This document shows, piece by piece, positions 54,081 through 63,082 of a stretch of 64,000 bases of DNA. The translations under genes were made by a program, and so were the position numbers. A model generated the notes under the pieces. That model saw nothing but the letters and a program-made list of their open reading frames with translations, was not told the origin of the DNA and made no database searches. Every line of letters begins with the position of its first letter. Position 1 is the first letter of the stretch. The stretch comes from Paenibacillus sp. PvR098 (lineage in GTDB: Bacteria; Bacillota; Bacilli; Paenibacillales; NBRC-103111): positions 2,821,001 to 2,885,000 of the forward strand of contig NZ_JAFIBU010000001.1 in the NCBI RefSeq assembly GCF_017833255.1, in the 5' to 3' direction.

Positions 54081-55418
54081 TCAGATGCTTCCTATCTTGG
54101 ACACGGACGGATTCAATACATAATTCCGCCCTTTGGTAAACTGAGGCAATAAAACCGCATGGGCGTGCAATAATTCTTGGGTCATATCCCAGATTTCATC
54201 TAAAGACAGTACGGATGAGGTATGCGGATCCAGCATCACCGCTTGATACACATAATCCACATTCCCTGTGAGCACGGCCTCAACCGTTAACTGCTGAACA
54301 TTAATATTGGTCATGTTCATGGCTGCCAGCTGCGGCGGAAGGTCGCCCACATAGCAAGGCTGAATTCCGCCCTTATTCACAAGGCAAGGTACTTCCACGC
54401 ATGAATTTTGCGGCAGGTTGGTAATTAAGCGGGTATTCAGAACGTTCCCCCATATGACACGGTCCGTTCCCGTTTCAATTGAATGAATAATCGGAGCGCC
54501 GTATTCATGGCTTTTTTCCGTTTCGAACGATTCGCCGTTCTCGATCTTCCGCTTCGTTTCCTCAAACCGCAGCAGATTCCTCTCGCTGCGGCGAATATAC
54601 TCGTCAATCGGAATATCAAAATGCTGAATCAAATCGTCTCGTTTATTGAAATAAGGCGTGTATTCAGACATATGCTCACTGGATTCGGTAACAAAAAAGT
54701 TCAATCGACGCATCATTTCAAAACGAACCTTGTCTTGCGCGAAAATCTCCACTTTATCCATCGCTTGAAAGAGCCTCGGGTATAAGTCTTCTCCCTTACG
54801 CTTTAACTCCAGAAACCAGGCCATATGGTTAATGCCGGCCACTTTATAATCCAGTTCTTCTATCGGAATATTAAGATAGGAAGCCAAATCATCTGCCGTA
54901 TTCTGTACACTGTGACAAAGTCCGACCGCCTTGACGGAGCTCGCCTTCGCTACGGCCAGCATAAGCATCGCCATCGGGTTCGTGTAGTTTAACAAGAGAG
55001 CATCGGGACATACCTCTTCCATGTCACGGCAAAAATCCAGCATAACCGGGGCTGTACGCAATGCTCTGAACACGCCGCCAATACCTAGTGTATCGGCAAT
55101 GGTCTGCTTCACGCCATATTTTTTAGGGATTTCAAAGTCCTTCAGGGTGGCCTCATGCAGGCCCACCTGAATGAGGTTCAGCACATAATTAGCACCCGTT
55201 AAGGCTGCCTTGCGATCGAGCGTTGCTTCCACTCGCGCTTTATTGCCATGCTGCTCCACCAATTTTTTTGCCATTTGCTCAGCGGTCTGCAAGCGGACCG
55301 GTTGGATATCGGTTAAACTGAAGGTACTGTCTGAAAGCTCGGGATACGATAAAATATCGGAAATTAATCGTTTCGCAAAAACTACGCTTCCCGCTCCAAT
55401 AATCGTAATCTTAGCCAT
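54081..55418 (-). CDS. melA: GH4 alpha-galactosidase (MelA type)
   Basis: 445 residues, cytosolic. NAD-binding start [20 protein letters not shown], metal-ligand region GLCHSVQNT (Cys and His) and [12 protein letters not shown]4 enzymes use NAD and Mn2+ for an unusual redox-elimination mechanism. [20 protein letters not shown] and [20 protein letters not shown] are close to MelA of Bacillus. It ends an operon of regulator, binding protein and two permeases in the same order as melR-melE-melD-melC-melA of B. subtilis. Confidence 0.88.
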   Translation of the reverse strand: MAKITIIGAGSVVFAKRLISDILSYPELSDSTFSLTDIQPVRLQTAEQMAKKLVEQHGNKARVEATLDRKAALTGANYVLNLIQVGLHEATLKDFEIPKKYGVKQTIADTLGIGGVFRALRTAPVMLDFCRDMEEVCPDALLLNYTNPMAMLMLAVAKASSVKAVGLCHSVQNTADDLASYLNIPIEELDYKVAGINHMAWFLELKRKGEDLYPRLFQAMDKVEIFAQDKVRFEMMRRLNFFVTESSEHMSEYTPYFNKRDDLIQHFDIPIDEYIRRSERNLLRFEETKRKIENGESFETEKSHEYGAPIIHSIETGTDRVIWGNVLNTRLITNLPQNSCVEVPCLVNKGGIQPCYVGDLPPQLAAMNMTNINVQQLTVEAVLTGNVDYVYQAVMLDPHTSSVLSLDEIWDMTQELLHAHAVLLPQFTKGRNYVLNPSVSKIGSI

Positions 55419-55462
55419 GGTTGGTCCCTCCCAATGAATGATGTTATCTCTCTTCTATTTGA

Positions 55463-56350
55463 TTATTCTTTCGTACCTGAGCTGACCATCCCTTGAACAA
55501 AATAACGCTGGAACAGCAAGAACACAATCATGATCGGGATGATGGAAAGCAGCGTCAGACACATGGTCATCGTCCAATCAATGTAATGCTCCCCTTTGAC
55601 CATCGCCAAGCCCAGTTGGACAGTGTACATGCTCTTCTCGGAGACGGCAATCAGCGGCCAAATCAGATCGTTCCATCTCCACATGAAGGTGAAGATGACC
55701 AGCACGGCAATCAATGGCTTCACGTTAGGCAGGATGATCCGGTTAAAGATTTTCAACTCACCCGCACCGTCGATTCGCGCCGCTTCAATGAGGGAGTCGG
55801 GAATGTTCATGATATACTGCCTTGCTAAGAATAAGCCGAACGCCTCCGCGCCCCGCGGAACAATGAGCCCTGCGTAGGTATTGATCCAATCTAGCTCCTT
55901 CAGGATATAGAAGTTAGGTACCATAATGATTTGCGTGGGAATCATCAAGGTACTCAAAACCATCATAAAAAGCACCGTTTTCCCAACAAAGTTATATTTG
56001 GCGAAGGCATACCCGGCCAGACAGTTAATGAAGACCGTCATAACGACTGAGAAGACCGCAACAATCATGCTGTTCCCTACGTAGCCCATGAACGGCGCGG
56101 CATTCAACGCATCAGAGAAATTGCTCCACATGAGCTTCTCCGGAATAATATGTATCCTGCTTCCGGCCGCTTCCGCCGGAGTTTTTAATGCCGTTGAAAG
56201 CATCCAGATAAAAGGAAGCAAAAACAAGGCCGAACCTGCGCAAAGGATCAAAAAAATCATACTGGTTTTCCATGAATTTCGATTCAGCTTAGGGATCGAC
56301 GGGACCAGGATGGACCTTTTCTTAAGGCCGGTCACTTCATGTGCTTTCAT
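55463..56350 (-). CDS. melC: Sugar ABC transporter permease (MelC/MalG type)
   Basis: 295 residues, six membrane helices, binding-protein-dependent permease with the EAA loop EAARIDGAGELKIFNRIILP. The start ATG overlaps the upstream permease stop (ATGA). With MelD it forms the channel for alpha-galactosides; no ATPase gene is adjacent, so a shared MsmX-type ATPase elsewhere is expected. Confidence 0.9.
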   Translation of the reverse strand: MKAHEVTGLKKRSILVPSIPKLNRNSWKTSMIFLILCAGSALFLLPFIWMLSTALKTPAEAAGSRIHIIPEKLMWSNFSDALNAAPFMGYVGNSMIVAVFSVVMTVFINCLAGYAFAKYNFVGKTVLFMMVLSTLMIPTQIIMVPNFYILKELDWINTYAGLIVPRGAEAFGLFLARQYIMNIPDSLIEAARIDGAGELKIFNRIILPNVKPLIAVLVIFTFMWRWNDLIWPLIAVSEKSMYTVQLGLAMVKGEHYIDWTMTMCLTLLSIIPIMIVFLLFQRYFVQGMVSSGTKE

Positions 56351-57231
56351 CCTTTCTCCCTCCCTAATCTTAATTGAATCGCCGCCAAGACCATCATGAT
56401 CAGGAACAAAACCGCACCGAGCGCCGACCCGTATCCCATATCTCCTTCTACGAACGCTTTCTGGAAAATGTATTGGACAATGACGGTCGTAGAATGACCC
56501 GGACCTCCGTTCGTCATCGTGTAGATGAGATCAAACACCATAAACCCGTAAATCACAGAAATGACCAATACAAACGTTGTGGTATGTCTTAGCAGTGGTA
56601 AGGTCACATGCCAAAACTTTTGCCAACTGCTCGCGCCGTCAATTTCCGCCGCTTCATACAAGGAGTCCGGAATAGCTTGCAGGCCTGCCAAGTAAATAAC
56701 CAGACAATACCCGATTCGCACCCAAAGCGTCGTAATGATCACAGCGGGCATAGCCCAAGTAGTAGAGGAAAGCCAATTGACGCCTTCAATTCCAACAAAT
56801 TGAAACAGATGATTAAACAGGCCGTAGTTCGGATTATACATCCATGACCAGATCAAGCCTGTAGCCACCAAGGAAACCACGACAGGAGCAAAAAAGACGC
56901 CGCGAAAGAAAGAGCGTAGGGGAATCTTGCGGTTGAGCAAGATAGCCCCGGCCAAGCCTAAAGCCATACTTAAGGGAACGGTGCCTACCGTATAGTAGAG
57001 GGTATTCCATAGCGATATCCAGAATACGTTGTCCGTCAATAACTGATAGTAGTTACTCAAGCCTACGAAATTCGGTTTCCCCAGGATCGTCCACTTGTGA
57101 AAACTGATATAAAAGGTGAATAAGATCGGAAATATCATAAACACAAGGAACAAAAGGATATTCGGTGCAATAAATAGGTAAGGTGCTATTTTGATCGATC
57201 GTTTTTGATACCAACTCATCAGACTAGGCAC
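56347..57231 (-). CDS. melD: Sugar ABC transporter permease (MelD/MalF type)
   Basis: About 294 residues, six membrane helices, EAA loop YEAAEIDGASSWQKFWHVTLP. The start is GTG 57231 after GGGGGG, or ATG 57219. Overlaps the next permease gene by 4 bases. 34 bases after the binding-protein gene. Confidence 0.9.
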   Translation of the reverse strand: MPSLMSWYQKRSIKIAPYLFIAPNILLFLVFMIFPILFTFYISFHKWTILGKPNFVGLSNYYQLLTDNVFWISLWNTLYYTVGTVPLSMALGLAGAILLNRKIPLRSFFRGVFFAPVVVSLVATGLIWSWMYNPNYGLFNHLFQFVGIEGVNWLSSTTWAMPAVIITTLWVRIGYCLVIYLAGLQAIPDSLYEAAEIDGASSWQKFWHVTLPLLRHTTTFVLVISVIYGFMVFDLIYTMTNGGPGHSTTVIVQYIFQKAFVEGDMGYGSALGAVLFLIMMVLAAIQLRLGREKG

Positions 57232-57265
57232 CGTTAGCCCCCCTACTCATTATTCACTTCATAAA

Positions 57266-58606
57266 CTATTTACCGCTTAAAATATCATTGACCTTATTAT
57301 TCAGCGTTTGGGCCGTTTGTTCCGGAGACACGCCCTGGGCGAATAAGCCTTCCAGCGAGTCAGCCAGAGCTTGATTAAGCTTGGCAAAGCTGGTTAGGGT
57401 TACCGTGTTGGCCATCTCTTTAGGCACTGTCTTGGATTGTTCAATAAACTTATTCATGAGCGCCGGTTCTTTAATACTGTAATTAAACGGTCCTTCAACA
57501 TCCGTCCGGCCTGGCAGAAACAAGCCCTTTTCAACGAACTTTTTCATATTCTCCTTCTCACCCATGAAGGCCAGGAACTTCTTGGCCGCCTCCGGATGCT
57601 TGCTGTTCACCGGGATCGTTAACGCATTGCCGCCCAAGTCGGAAGCCATAGACTTCTTACGCGGCATAAAGGTAACTCCCCACTCATATTCTTTCATTTC
57701 CTTCTCCCACCTTGGAATCATCCAGTTTCCGTTGATGAGCAGTCCTGCTTTGCCTGTCGTAAAGAGAAGGTTGTAATCATCGGTTCCCTTCATGCTGTTT
57801 CCTTGTGACATGTGATTTTTGAACATCGTCTGCAGGAATTTGAACGTTTCGATCGCTTCGGGTGTGTCTATATTTCCTTTCGTCAAATCATCCGTCACGA
57901 GGGAAGCGCCGTTCTGGAAGAAATACGGCAATGTACGATAAGCCGATGAGGCAGACCAGTTGGAAGCAATCCCGTATGCTGCCAGCTTTTCGTCCTGCAA
58001 TTTCTTGGCAACTTCCATAAGCTGCTCCCAAGTCCAGGCTTCCTCGATTTTGTCCGGCGCTTTGATGCCCAGCTTATCCAGATAAGTTTTGTTATAAAAA
58101 ACGGCTAACGTATCGGTATGATGGGGCAGGCCGTATATTTTATCTTTGAATGTAACCGCTGTCAAAAGACTTTGATTAAAATTTCCCTTATCCTTGGCAA
58201 ACGCATCCGTTACATCCAGCAAGGCATCTTGACTGGCAAATTCGCCTATCTTCTGATACTGAACCCGGAACACATCCGGCGCGCTGTTCCCGGCAATTCT
58301 CGTTTGGATTTTCGTGTAGTAATCCCCCTGAGTCGGAGACGGAACCTGCTGCGCATTAACCTTGATCTCGGGGTGCTTGGCTTCAAAATCCGCAACCAGA
58401 TTCTTAAAACCCTCCTCTTCGCCGCCTGCGCTTGCCCAATAAACGAATTCAATCGTTTCTTGACTACCCGAAGCTTGCCCGTCACTTTTCGAATCACCAC
58501 TGCTCTGCGGTGCGGCTGTTTTCTCAGCCGCGCAACCGGCCATGACTGCCATAGATAGGACCGCTGTTAACCCGCCATAAACCAATTTGCGAAAAGTCGT
58601 TTCCAT
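57266..58606 (-). CDS. melE: Sugar ABC transporter substrate-binding lipoprotein (MelE type)
   Basis: 446 residues. Lipoprotein signal with lipobox VMAGC near residue 25; periplasmic-binding-protein cluster-D fold (IEFVYWASAGGEEEGFKNLV opening, YGLPHHTDTLAVFYNKTYLD ligand region). ATG 58606 follows AGGGGAC. Probably binds melibiose, raffinose or related sugars, by operon context only. Confidence 0.9.
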   Translation of the reverse strand: METTFRKLVYGGLTAVLSMAVMAGCAAEKTAAPQSSGDSKSDGQASGSQETIEFVYWASAGGEEEGFKNLVADFEAKHPEIKVNAQQVPSPTQGDYYTKIQTRIAGNSAPDVFRVQYQKIGEFASQDALLDVTDAFAKDKGNFNQSLLTAVTFKDKIYGLPHHTDTLAVFYNKTYLDKLGIKAPDKIEEAWTWEQLMEVAKKLQDEKLAAYGIASNWSASSAYRTLPYFFQNGASLVTDDLTKGNIDTPEAIETFKFLQTMFKNHMSQGNSMKGTDDYNLLFTTGKAGLLINGNWMIPRWEKEMKEYEWGVTFMPRKKSMASDLGGNALTIPVNSKHPEAAKKFLAFMGEKENMKKFVEKGLFLPGRTDVEGPFNYSIKEPALMNKFIEQSKTVPKEMANTVTLTSFAKLNQALADSLEGLFAQGVSPEQTAQTLNNKVNDILSGK

Positions 58607-58761
58607 TTGTCCCCTCACCTTTCACCTCATTAGTTATCCCCGAAGACTTAACGCCATTGCGTGCTGCGAGCGAAGCCAACCCTCTCCTTCAAGGAGAATG
58701 GAAAACAGTCAAGCCATCACCCCTTTCAAGTAAAGCCAGCTATTTCATCGCAACCCCGCAG

Positions 58762-59762
58762 CTTTCCCGAACGACCAACTTGGTTGGCAGATAGGTTGCC
58801 ATCGGGAGCGGCAAAGATCCTTCCATCCGTTGAATAAACAATTTGACCGCAATTCTGCCCAACTCTTCTTTATCCACTTTAACCGTGGTCAACGGAGGAT
58901 GCATAAATTGAGACATTTCGATATCATCAAAGGAGGAGACGGCCACATCGCCGGGGATCGATAATCCGGCTTCCTGTATGGCCCGATACGCACCCAAAGC
59001 CATCTGATCGCTAGCTGTAAACAATGCTGTAGGACGATCCTTGGCCATAAGAATTTGTTTCATCGCCTCGTAGCCGCCGCCAATCGTAAATTGACCATCC
59101 GCTATCCATTCTTGATGAAGTGTAATCCCTTGGTTCTCCAAGGCCGTCTTATAGCCTAGAAATCTCCCTTCTTTTACTAAGGAAACACTGGATTGGAAAG
59201 AACTCGAACCGATATAGGCAACCTTCTTATGTCCCAAACGGAGCAGATGATTTACACTTTCCCTCGCTCCCTTTTCAAAATCAACGGTGACATAATCGAT
59301 ATCCAATTCAGGTGTGCCCCCGACACTGATGATGTATTGCACTTTCTTTGATAACTGGTCTAAAAGCTCGGTACTGGTTGCAATGCAAATGATGCCATAA
59401 TCGTTTCCTTGAATTTCATCCATGAAACTCATATTGATGAGGTCCTGCGCATCATAGGTAAAGCCTAAGGTATACCCCAGATCCAGCAATTCACGCTCTA
59501 ATCCATAAATCAATTCGGAGAAATATGGATCATGGTATTTATCTTTCATCTTGTTAATAATTAATCCGATTTGTTTTTCTGAAATTTTCTTGCGATTTTG
59601 CTCTGTTTTTTTCGCCCGCCTGTAGCCCAAATCCTCAGCAACCTTGAGAATACGCAAATGCATCGCGTCCTCAACCCCATGCGGGCCATCATTCAATACC
59701 CTTGAAACCGTAGATATAGAAACATTGACTTTCTCGGCGATGTCCCTAAGCGTAACCTTCAT
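58762..59762 (-). CDS. melR: LacI-family regulator of the melEDCA-type operon
   Basis: About 340 residues (stop near 58740). The N-terminal helix-turn-helix TLRDIAEKVNVSISTVSRVLN with hinge and a sugar-binding core (AYIGSSSFQSSVSLVKEGRF, DRPTALFTASDQMALGAYRA, VSSFDDIEMSQFMHPPLTTV). Start at ATG 59762 after GGAGGAAACG; an earlier in-frame ATG at 59786 lacks a site. Its place upstream of the operon and the same strand suggest it controls these genes. Confidence 0.9.
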
Positions 59763-59937
59763 CGTTTCCTCCGGCATCATTTTCATATTTTATCAACTGT
59801 TTTTTCACTGGTTTAATGGAATTATATTCATTGATCTGAGAAATATTAATCGTTGTCGAGAAAAATTTTCACACTTTCTCAGAAAATCCTGAAAATATTC
59901 TCCACATTTATTCTGTAAACCGCTCAAAAAATCGTAA

Positions 59938-59985
59938 AACACAAAAAAGCTTCTGACACTTAAGTGTCAGAAGCTTTTTTGTGTT
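59938..59985 (-). terminator. Terminator of the tRNA cluster
   Basis: Perfect 24-bp palindrome centred in CTTAAG, ending in T-runs on both strands, 5 bases past the last tRNA. Confidence 0.92.
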
Positions 59986-59990
59986 ACGTA

Positions 59991-60061
59991 AGCGGGTGAT
60001 GGGAATCGAACCCACGCTACCAGCTTGGAAGGCTGGAGTTCTACCATTGAACTACACCCGC
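59991..60061 (-). tRNA. tRNA-Gly (TCC)
   Basis: 71 bases on the minus strand, GCGGGTG acceptor paired with CACCCGC, anticodon loop CTTCCAA giving TCC. The 3' CCA is not encoded. Confidence 0.96.
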
Positions 60062-60070
60062 ATCATAAGA

Positions 60071-60147
60071 TGGTCGGGACGACACGATTTGAACATGCGA
60101 CCCCCTGGTCCCAAACCAGGTGCTCTACCAAGCTGAGCTACGTCCCG
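60071..60147 (-). tRNA. tRNA-Pro (TGG)
   Basis: 77 bases on the minus strand, acceptor CGGGACG / CGTCCCG, anticodon loop TTTGGGA giving TGG, CCA encoded. Confidence 0.96.
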
Positions 60148-60179
60148 TTAGTATATGATAGTAACTTGTCTTAAAATGG

Positions 60180-60253
60180 CGTGCCCTGAGAGATTCGAAC
60201 TCCCGGCCTTTTGATTCGTAGTCAAACGCTCTATCCAGCTGAGCTAAGGGCAC
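60180..60253 (-). tRNA. tRNA-Arg (ACG)
   Basis: 74 bases on the minus strand, acceptor GTGCCCT / AGGGCAC, anticodon loop CTACGAA giving ACG (wobble A normally deaminated to inosine). CCA not encoded. Confidence 0.96.
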
Positions 60254-60263
60254 ATATTTATTA

Positions 60264-60338
60264 TGGAGCGGAAGACGGGATTCGAACCCGCGACCCTCGC
60301 CTTGGCAAGGCGATGCTCTACCCCTGAGCCACTTCCGC
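60264..60338 (-). tRNA. tRNA-Gly (GCC)
   Basis: 75 bases on the minus strand, acceptor GCGGAAG / CTTCCGC, anticodon loop CTTGCCA giving GCC, CCA encoded. First in a four-tRNA unit (Gly-Arg-Pro-Gly). Confidence 0.96.
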
Positions 60339-60533
60339 ACTGACTGGCGAGATTGTTCATCCCTCAACAGCGACAAGAATTAATATATCAGTTTTTGAAG
60401 AGAAATGCAAATCTTTTTTTTAATTATTTATAAAATCTTTTTCAAGGAAGATATCGGAGGACTACCAGATCATTACACTGTACTATGAAGCTGTATAGAT
60501 CTGATCCAACAGATTCGTTGGAACGACAAACAC

Positions 60534-60561
60534 CCCTTAGACAGACGAGTCCGTCTAAGGG
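60534..60561 (-). terminator. Terminator of the amidohydrolase-Rieske operon
   Basis: CCCTTAGACAGAC / GTCCGTCTAAGGG hairpin 21 bases past the Rieske stop, followed on the minus strand by GTGTTTGT. Confidence 0.7.
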
Positions 60562-60582
60562 CGTTATCTATACATACAACAA

Positions 60583-60939
60583 TTAATCCATGTGTACCAA
60601 TACTCTGTTATTTTCAATCGATACGTCATACACCTTTACTCTGTATCGATCAGGGTCGACCAATGCCTTACCCGTCTTCACGTCGAACTCCCATCCGTGC
60701 CAAGGGCAAGTCAGGATCTCGCCCTCTCTTCCATAAATGTACTCATGTGGCTTGGATTCCAATGTCGTACCTGTAAACTTACCTTTACACAGTTCGACTT
60801 GCTGATGAGGACACACATTACGGATAGCATAATATTCATTACCGTTGTAGTAGACGCCGATGCTTTTTCCCTCAATCGTTGTAATCTTGCAGGCTCCAGC
60901 TTCCAACTCTTCTACTCCGACTACATCGTGCTTCGTCAT
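60583..60939 (-). CDS. Rieske [2Fe-2S] ferredoxin-like protein
   Basis: 118 residues, one Rieske domain. Iron-sulfur ligands in RNVCPHQQVELCKG (CxH) and LTCPWHGWEFDV (CxxH). Such small Rieske proteins act as electron carriers for aromatic-ring dioxygenases or nitrite reductase. The start overlaps the upstream amidohydrolase stop (ATGA), so the two are coupled; the oxygenase itself is not in the window. Confidence 0.9.
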   Translation of the reverse strand: MTKHDVVGVEELEAGACKITTIEGKSIGVYYNGNEYYAIRNVCPHQQVELCKGKFTGTTLESKPHEYIYGREGEILTCPWHGWEFDVKTGKALVDPDRYRVKVYDVSIENNRVLVHMD

Positions 60940-62051
60940 TTCGCTACACCTCCTGCTAGTAAACCTCTTTCTTGCAGCTGATACATCTCAGCAGCGTTCT
61001 CGTACGCTACGCGGCGGCGCATCTCTTCAGGCAATTTATTGAGCACAAATAATGGCGTGTCATTATCCCAGTGCGGGTAGTCCGTCGAGAACATAACCGT
61101 TTTTTCTGCATGCATCAATTGGAACATTTGTACCAGTTCTTTGTTATCCGGCTCTTCGATCGGTTGGGTCGTCAAGCGGACATGCTTAAGGATATATTCG
61201 CTTGGTTTATACTTCAACCATGGCACTTCATTGCGCATTGCTCGGAAGTTTTTGTCCATTCTCCACATCAGATGCGGAAGCCATGCCAAACCGCCCTCGA
61301 TGAATGCCACCTTTAATGTTGGGAATCTTTCGAAAACGCCTTCACATACGATACTATTCAGCTGCGACATATGATGGATGGCCAGGATGTTGTGCCGTTC
61401 AAAGTTAGTCGTCGGATACCCTGCTGCCGTAGTGGAGGGATTGATTCCGTCTCCTTCGCCGCCGCCGTGAATACCAATCACCAGGTTGTTACGTGCTGCT
61501 GCTTCATAGATCGGGTAGTAACGGCGCTGTCCGTACGGTTCGCGCGATGCAGAAGTCAGAAGCACCTGAACCACTCTCGGATGTGAACCCAGACGATCGA
61601 TCTCTTTTGCTGCGAGCAGCGGGTCTTGCGTAGCTACCACGATGGAGCCCAACCAGCGCTCATCGCTCGGAATCCACGTGTCCATCGTATAATCGTTGAA
61701 TGCGGAAGCCAGCGCTGCAGCATAATCCGGATTGTTGTGGGCAGAGATCGAAAGCAGGTTGCCGGTCAGAATGGCTCTCTCTATATTATAGCGGTCCAGC
61801 AAATCGACCTTCGCAAATTCTGGGTCTGAACCCGATGGAAGTCCGTTGCCTGGAGCTGCATCATTGCGTTCCAATGGAATAGGGCGAAACATAAGAAACG
61901 GAAGCGTTGCATTGTGGGCCTTCAGTCTATCCCACCATACCCGCGGCATATAAGGCTTTAAATCGTCGTAGCTTTTGACTCCTTGGTGCACATCGCAATC
62001 GATAATTCCATGATTAAACTTAGAAGCTTTCTTCGTCGTTGACGCTTCCAT
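60936..62051 (-). CDS. Amidohydrolase_2-family protein (ACMSD/decarboxylase-like)
   Basis: About 371 residues, metal-dependent TIM barrel. A DxH-type metal motif near the start (GIIDCDVHQGV), an IHGGGEGDG stretch and the characteristic late motif MFSTDYPHWDNDTP with the catalytic Asp. Relatives decarboxylate or hydrolyse aromatic-acid or meta-cleavage products. With the coupled Rieske gene it points to an aromatic-degradation role; substrate unknown. Start at ATG 62051, nine bases after GGAGG. Confidence 0.85.
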   Translation of the reverse strand: MEASTTKKASKFNHGIIDCDVHQGVKSYDDLKPYMPRVWWDRLKAHNATLPFLMFRPIPLERNDAAPGNGLPSGSDPEFAKVDLLDRYNIERAILTGNLLSISAHNNPDYAAALASAFNDYTMDTWIPSDERWLGSIVVATQDPLLAAKEIDRLGSHPRVVQVLLTSASREPYGQRRYYPIYEAAARNNLVIGIHGGGEGDGINPSTTAAGYPTTNFERHNILAIHHMSQLNSIVCEGVFERFPTLKVAFIEGGLAWLPHLMWRMDKNFRAMRNEVPWLKYKPSEYILKHVRLTTQPIEEPDNKELVQMFQLMHAEKTVMFSTDYPHWDNDTPLFVLNKLPEEMRRRVAYENAAEMYQLQERGLLAGGVAK

Positions 62052-62417
62052 ACATTCCAACCTCCCATTTTTTTGAGTTTCGTGGTCTTGACCACAATCC
62101 TCTCATAAGATCGAACCGAAAATACATGTAAACGGTTCCATTTAACCCCCAATTAACAAAGCAGTCTACAGCTTCCTGTCCGTTCATCTCCTTCAACAGA
62201 TCTTGCTTCCAACTTAGATGACGTTTACATTTTCACTACCTGTCGAAAAAAAAGTCAACTGATATCTAATATATCTGATATCTAATATATCAGTTGATTA
62301 CTATATCCAACATTATAGCACAATCAACATAACTGTCAATTCTCATTTTTCCCTATATTTCTTCATTTTCCGGCATATTCCCACCCTTATCGTTCTCACA
62401 TTCAGGCAGTCTAGATT
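62052..62417. other. Promoter region of the amidohydrolase operon
   Basis: No gene. It holds the nested operator-like repeat at 62255-62297 and AT-rich DNA beyond it. Confidence 0.6.
62255..62297. promoter_or_regulatory. Nested direct/inverted repeat, probable operator
   Basis: Two exact 16-bp direct repeats TGATATCTAATATATC (62260-62275, 62276-62291) lie inside an inverted repeat TCAACTGATAT / ATATCAGTTGA (62255-62265, 62287-62297). It lies about 200 bases upstream of the amidohydrolase gene. The symmetry suggests binding of two regulator dimers (for example GntR or MarR family); no candidate regulator gene lies in the window. Confidence 0.6.
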
Positions 62418-62603
62418 TTACTGTTCCTGCAAGCGAGCCGTAAAAAATCCGTTCGGATGGGAACGATCCAAAATAATATTTTTATACCAATTTTGGTCTG
62501 CTTTTGGATAATCTTCGCGATAATGCCCACCCCGACTTTCTTTTCTTTCAAGCCCGGAAGTAGCCATGATCTTCCCAACATCTAGAAAATTTTTCAACTC
62601 CAA
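62418..62603 (-). pseudogene. C-terminal fragment of a fumarate reductase/succinate dehydrogenase-type flavoprotein
   Basis: Reads LELKNFLDVGKIMATSGLER then KESRGGHYREDYPKADQNWY, the C-terminal domain signature (R-x-E-S-R-G-x-H-x-R-x-D-x-P) of FAD-dependent fumarate reductase / succinate dehydrogenase / aspartate oxidase proteins. About 60 of some 550 residues remain and the upstream part is absent. Confidence 0.75.
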
Positions 62604-62627
62604 CGAACGGATACATCATTCGGGTCA

Positions 62628-62816
62628 TTAAATGTTCACTTCATTAAACAGCAAATGCTCCATCTCATTTAACTCTTCTTTAAATGTGAATAACCCCTGC
62701 TCGTTCCTAATAATGAGCAAGTGTCGATTCGCCGCCTTTTGCAGACGCTTTCTAAGGTCACGCAACTTCTCAATGACCTGCTCCTTTAAATCCCGTTTGT
62801 ATCTCAAATTTGCCAT
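62628..62816 (-). CDS. Small hypothetical protein
   Basis: 62 residues, highly charged and helical (RYKRDLKEQVIEKLRDLRKR ... ELNEMEHLLFNEVNI), likely a coiled coil. No family recognised. Start ATG 62816 follows GGAGG, which favours real expression. Confidence 0.55.
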   Translation of the reverse strand: MANLRYKRDLKEQVIEKLRDLRKRLQKAANRHLLIIRNEQGLFTFKEELNEMEHLLFNEVNI

Positions 62817-62897
62817 AAACTTATCCTCCCTAAAATAGGGATATATAGATTTGACCAATGACTAAAACAAACCTACCGGTTTAGGATAAAATAACCA

Positions 62898-62943
62898 TTA
62901 AAAAAGGGGCGAAGAGTCATCATCAGATCAACCTTCACCCCAC
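62898..62943. terminator. Hairpin between the TctC-type gene and the small hypothetical gene
   Basis: GGGGCGAAG / CTTCACCCC (one G-T pair) with a long loop, A-run on the plus side; on the minus strand it is followed by TTTTTT. Confidence 0.55.
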
Positions 62944-62954
62944 CAAATTAGTTA

Positions 62955-63012
62955 TTATTGTTTTTTAGCCATTTCATCCGGCGTTCCCCCGGGAGCAGCA
63001 AGACACGATAGG
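62955..63012 (-). pseudogene. Short TctC-like 3' remnant
   Basis: With one missing base after YR, the minus strand reads YRGLAAPGGTPDEMAKKQ and stops at 62955. The first 13 residues repeat the AYRGLAAPGGTPDEI segment of the neighbouring TctC-type gene with different codons, so it is the tail scrap of a second, diverged paralogue rather than a recent duplication. Confidence 0.55.
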
Positions 63013-63082
63013 TCCCGCTCCGTCTTCTGCTTATTCTCGCTTGATCGTATCTAATCAACATTCCAGGCTGAACGGGAGACCA

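Noticed and set aside
59800..59935. Operator palindrome for the LacI-family regulator
   Set aside because: Several AT-rich half-symmetries are present, but none has the central CG and arm symmetry typical of LacI operators.
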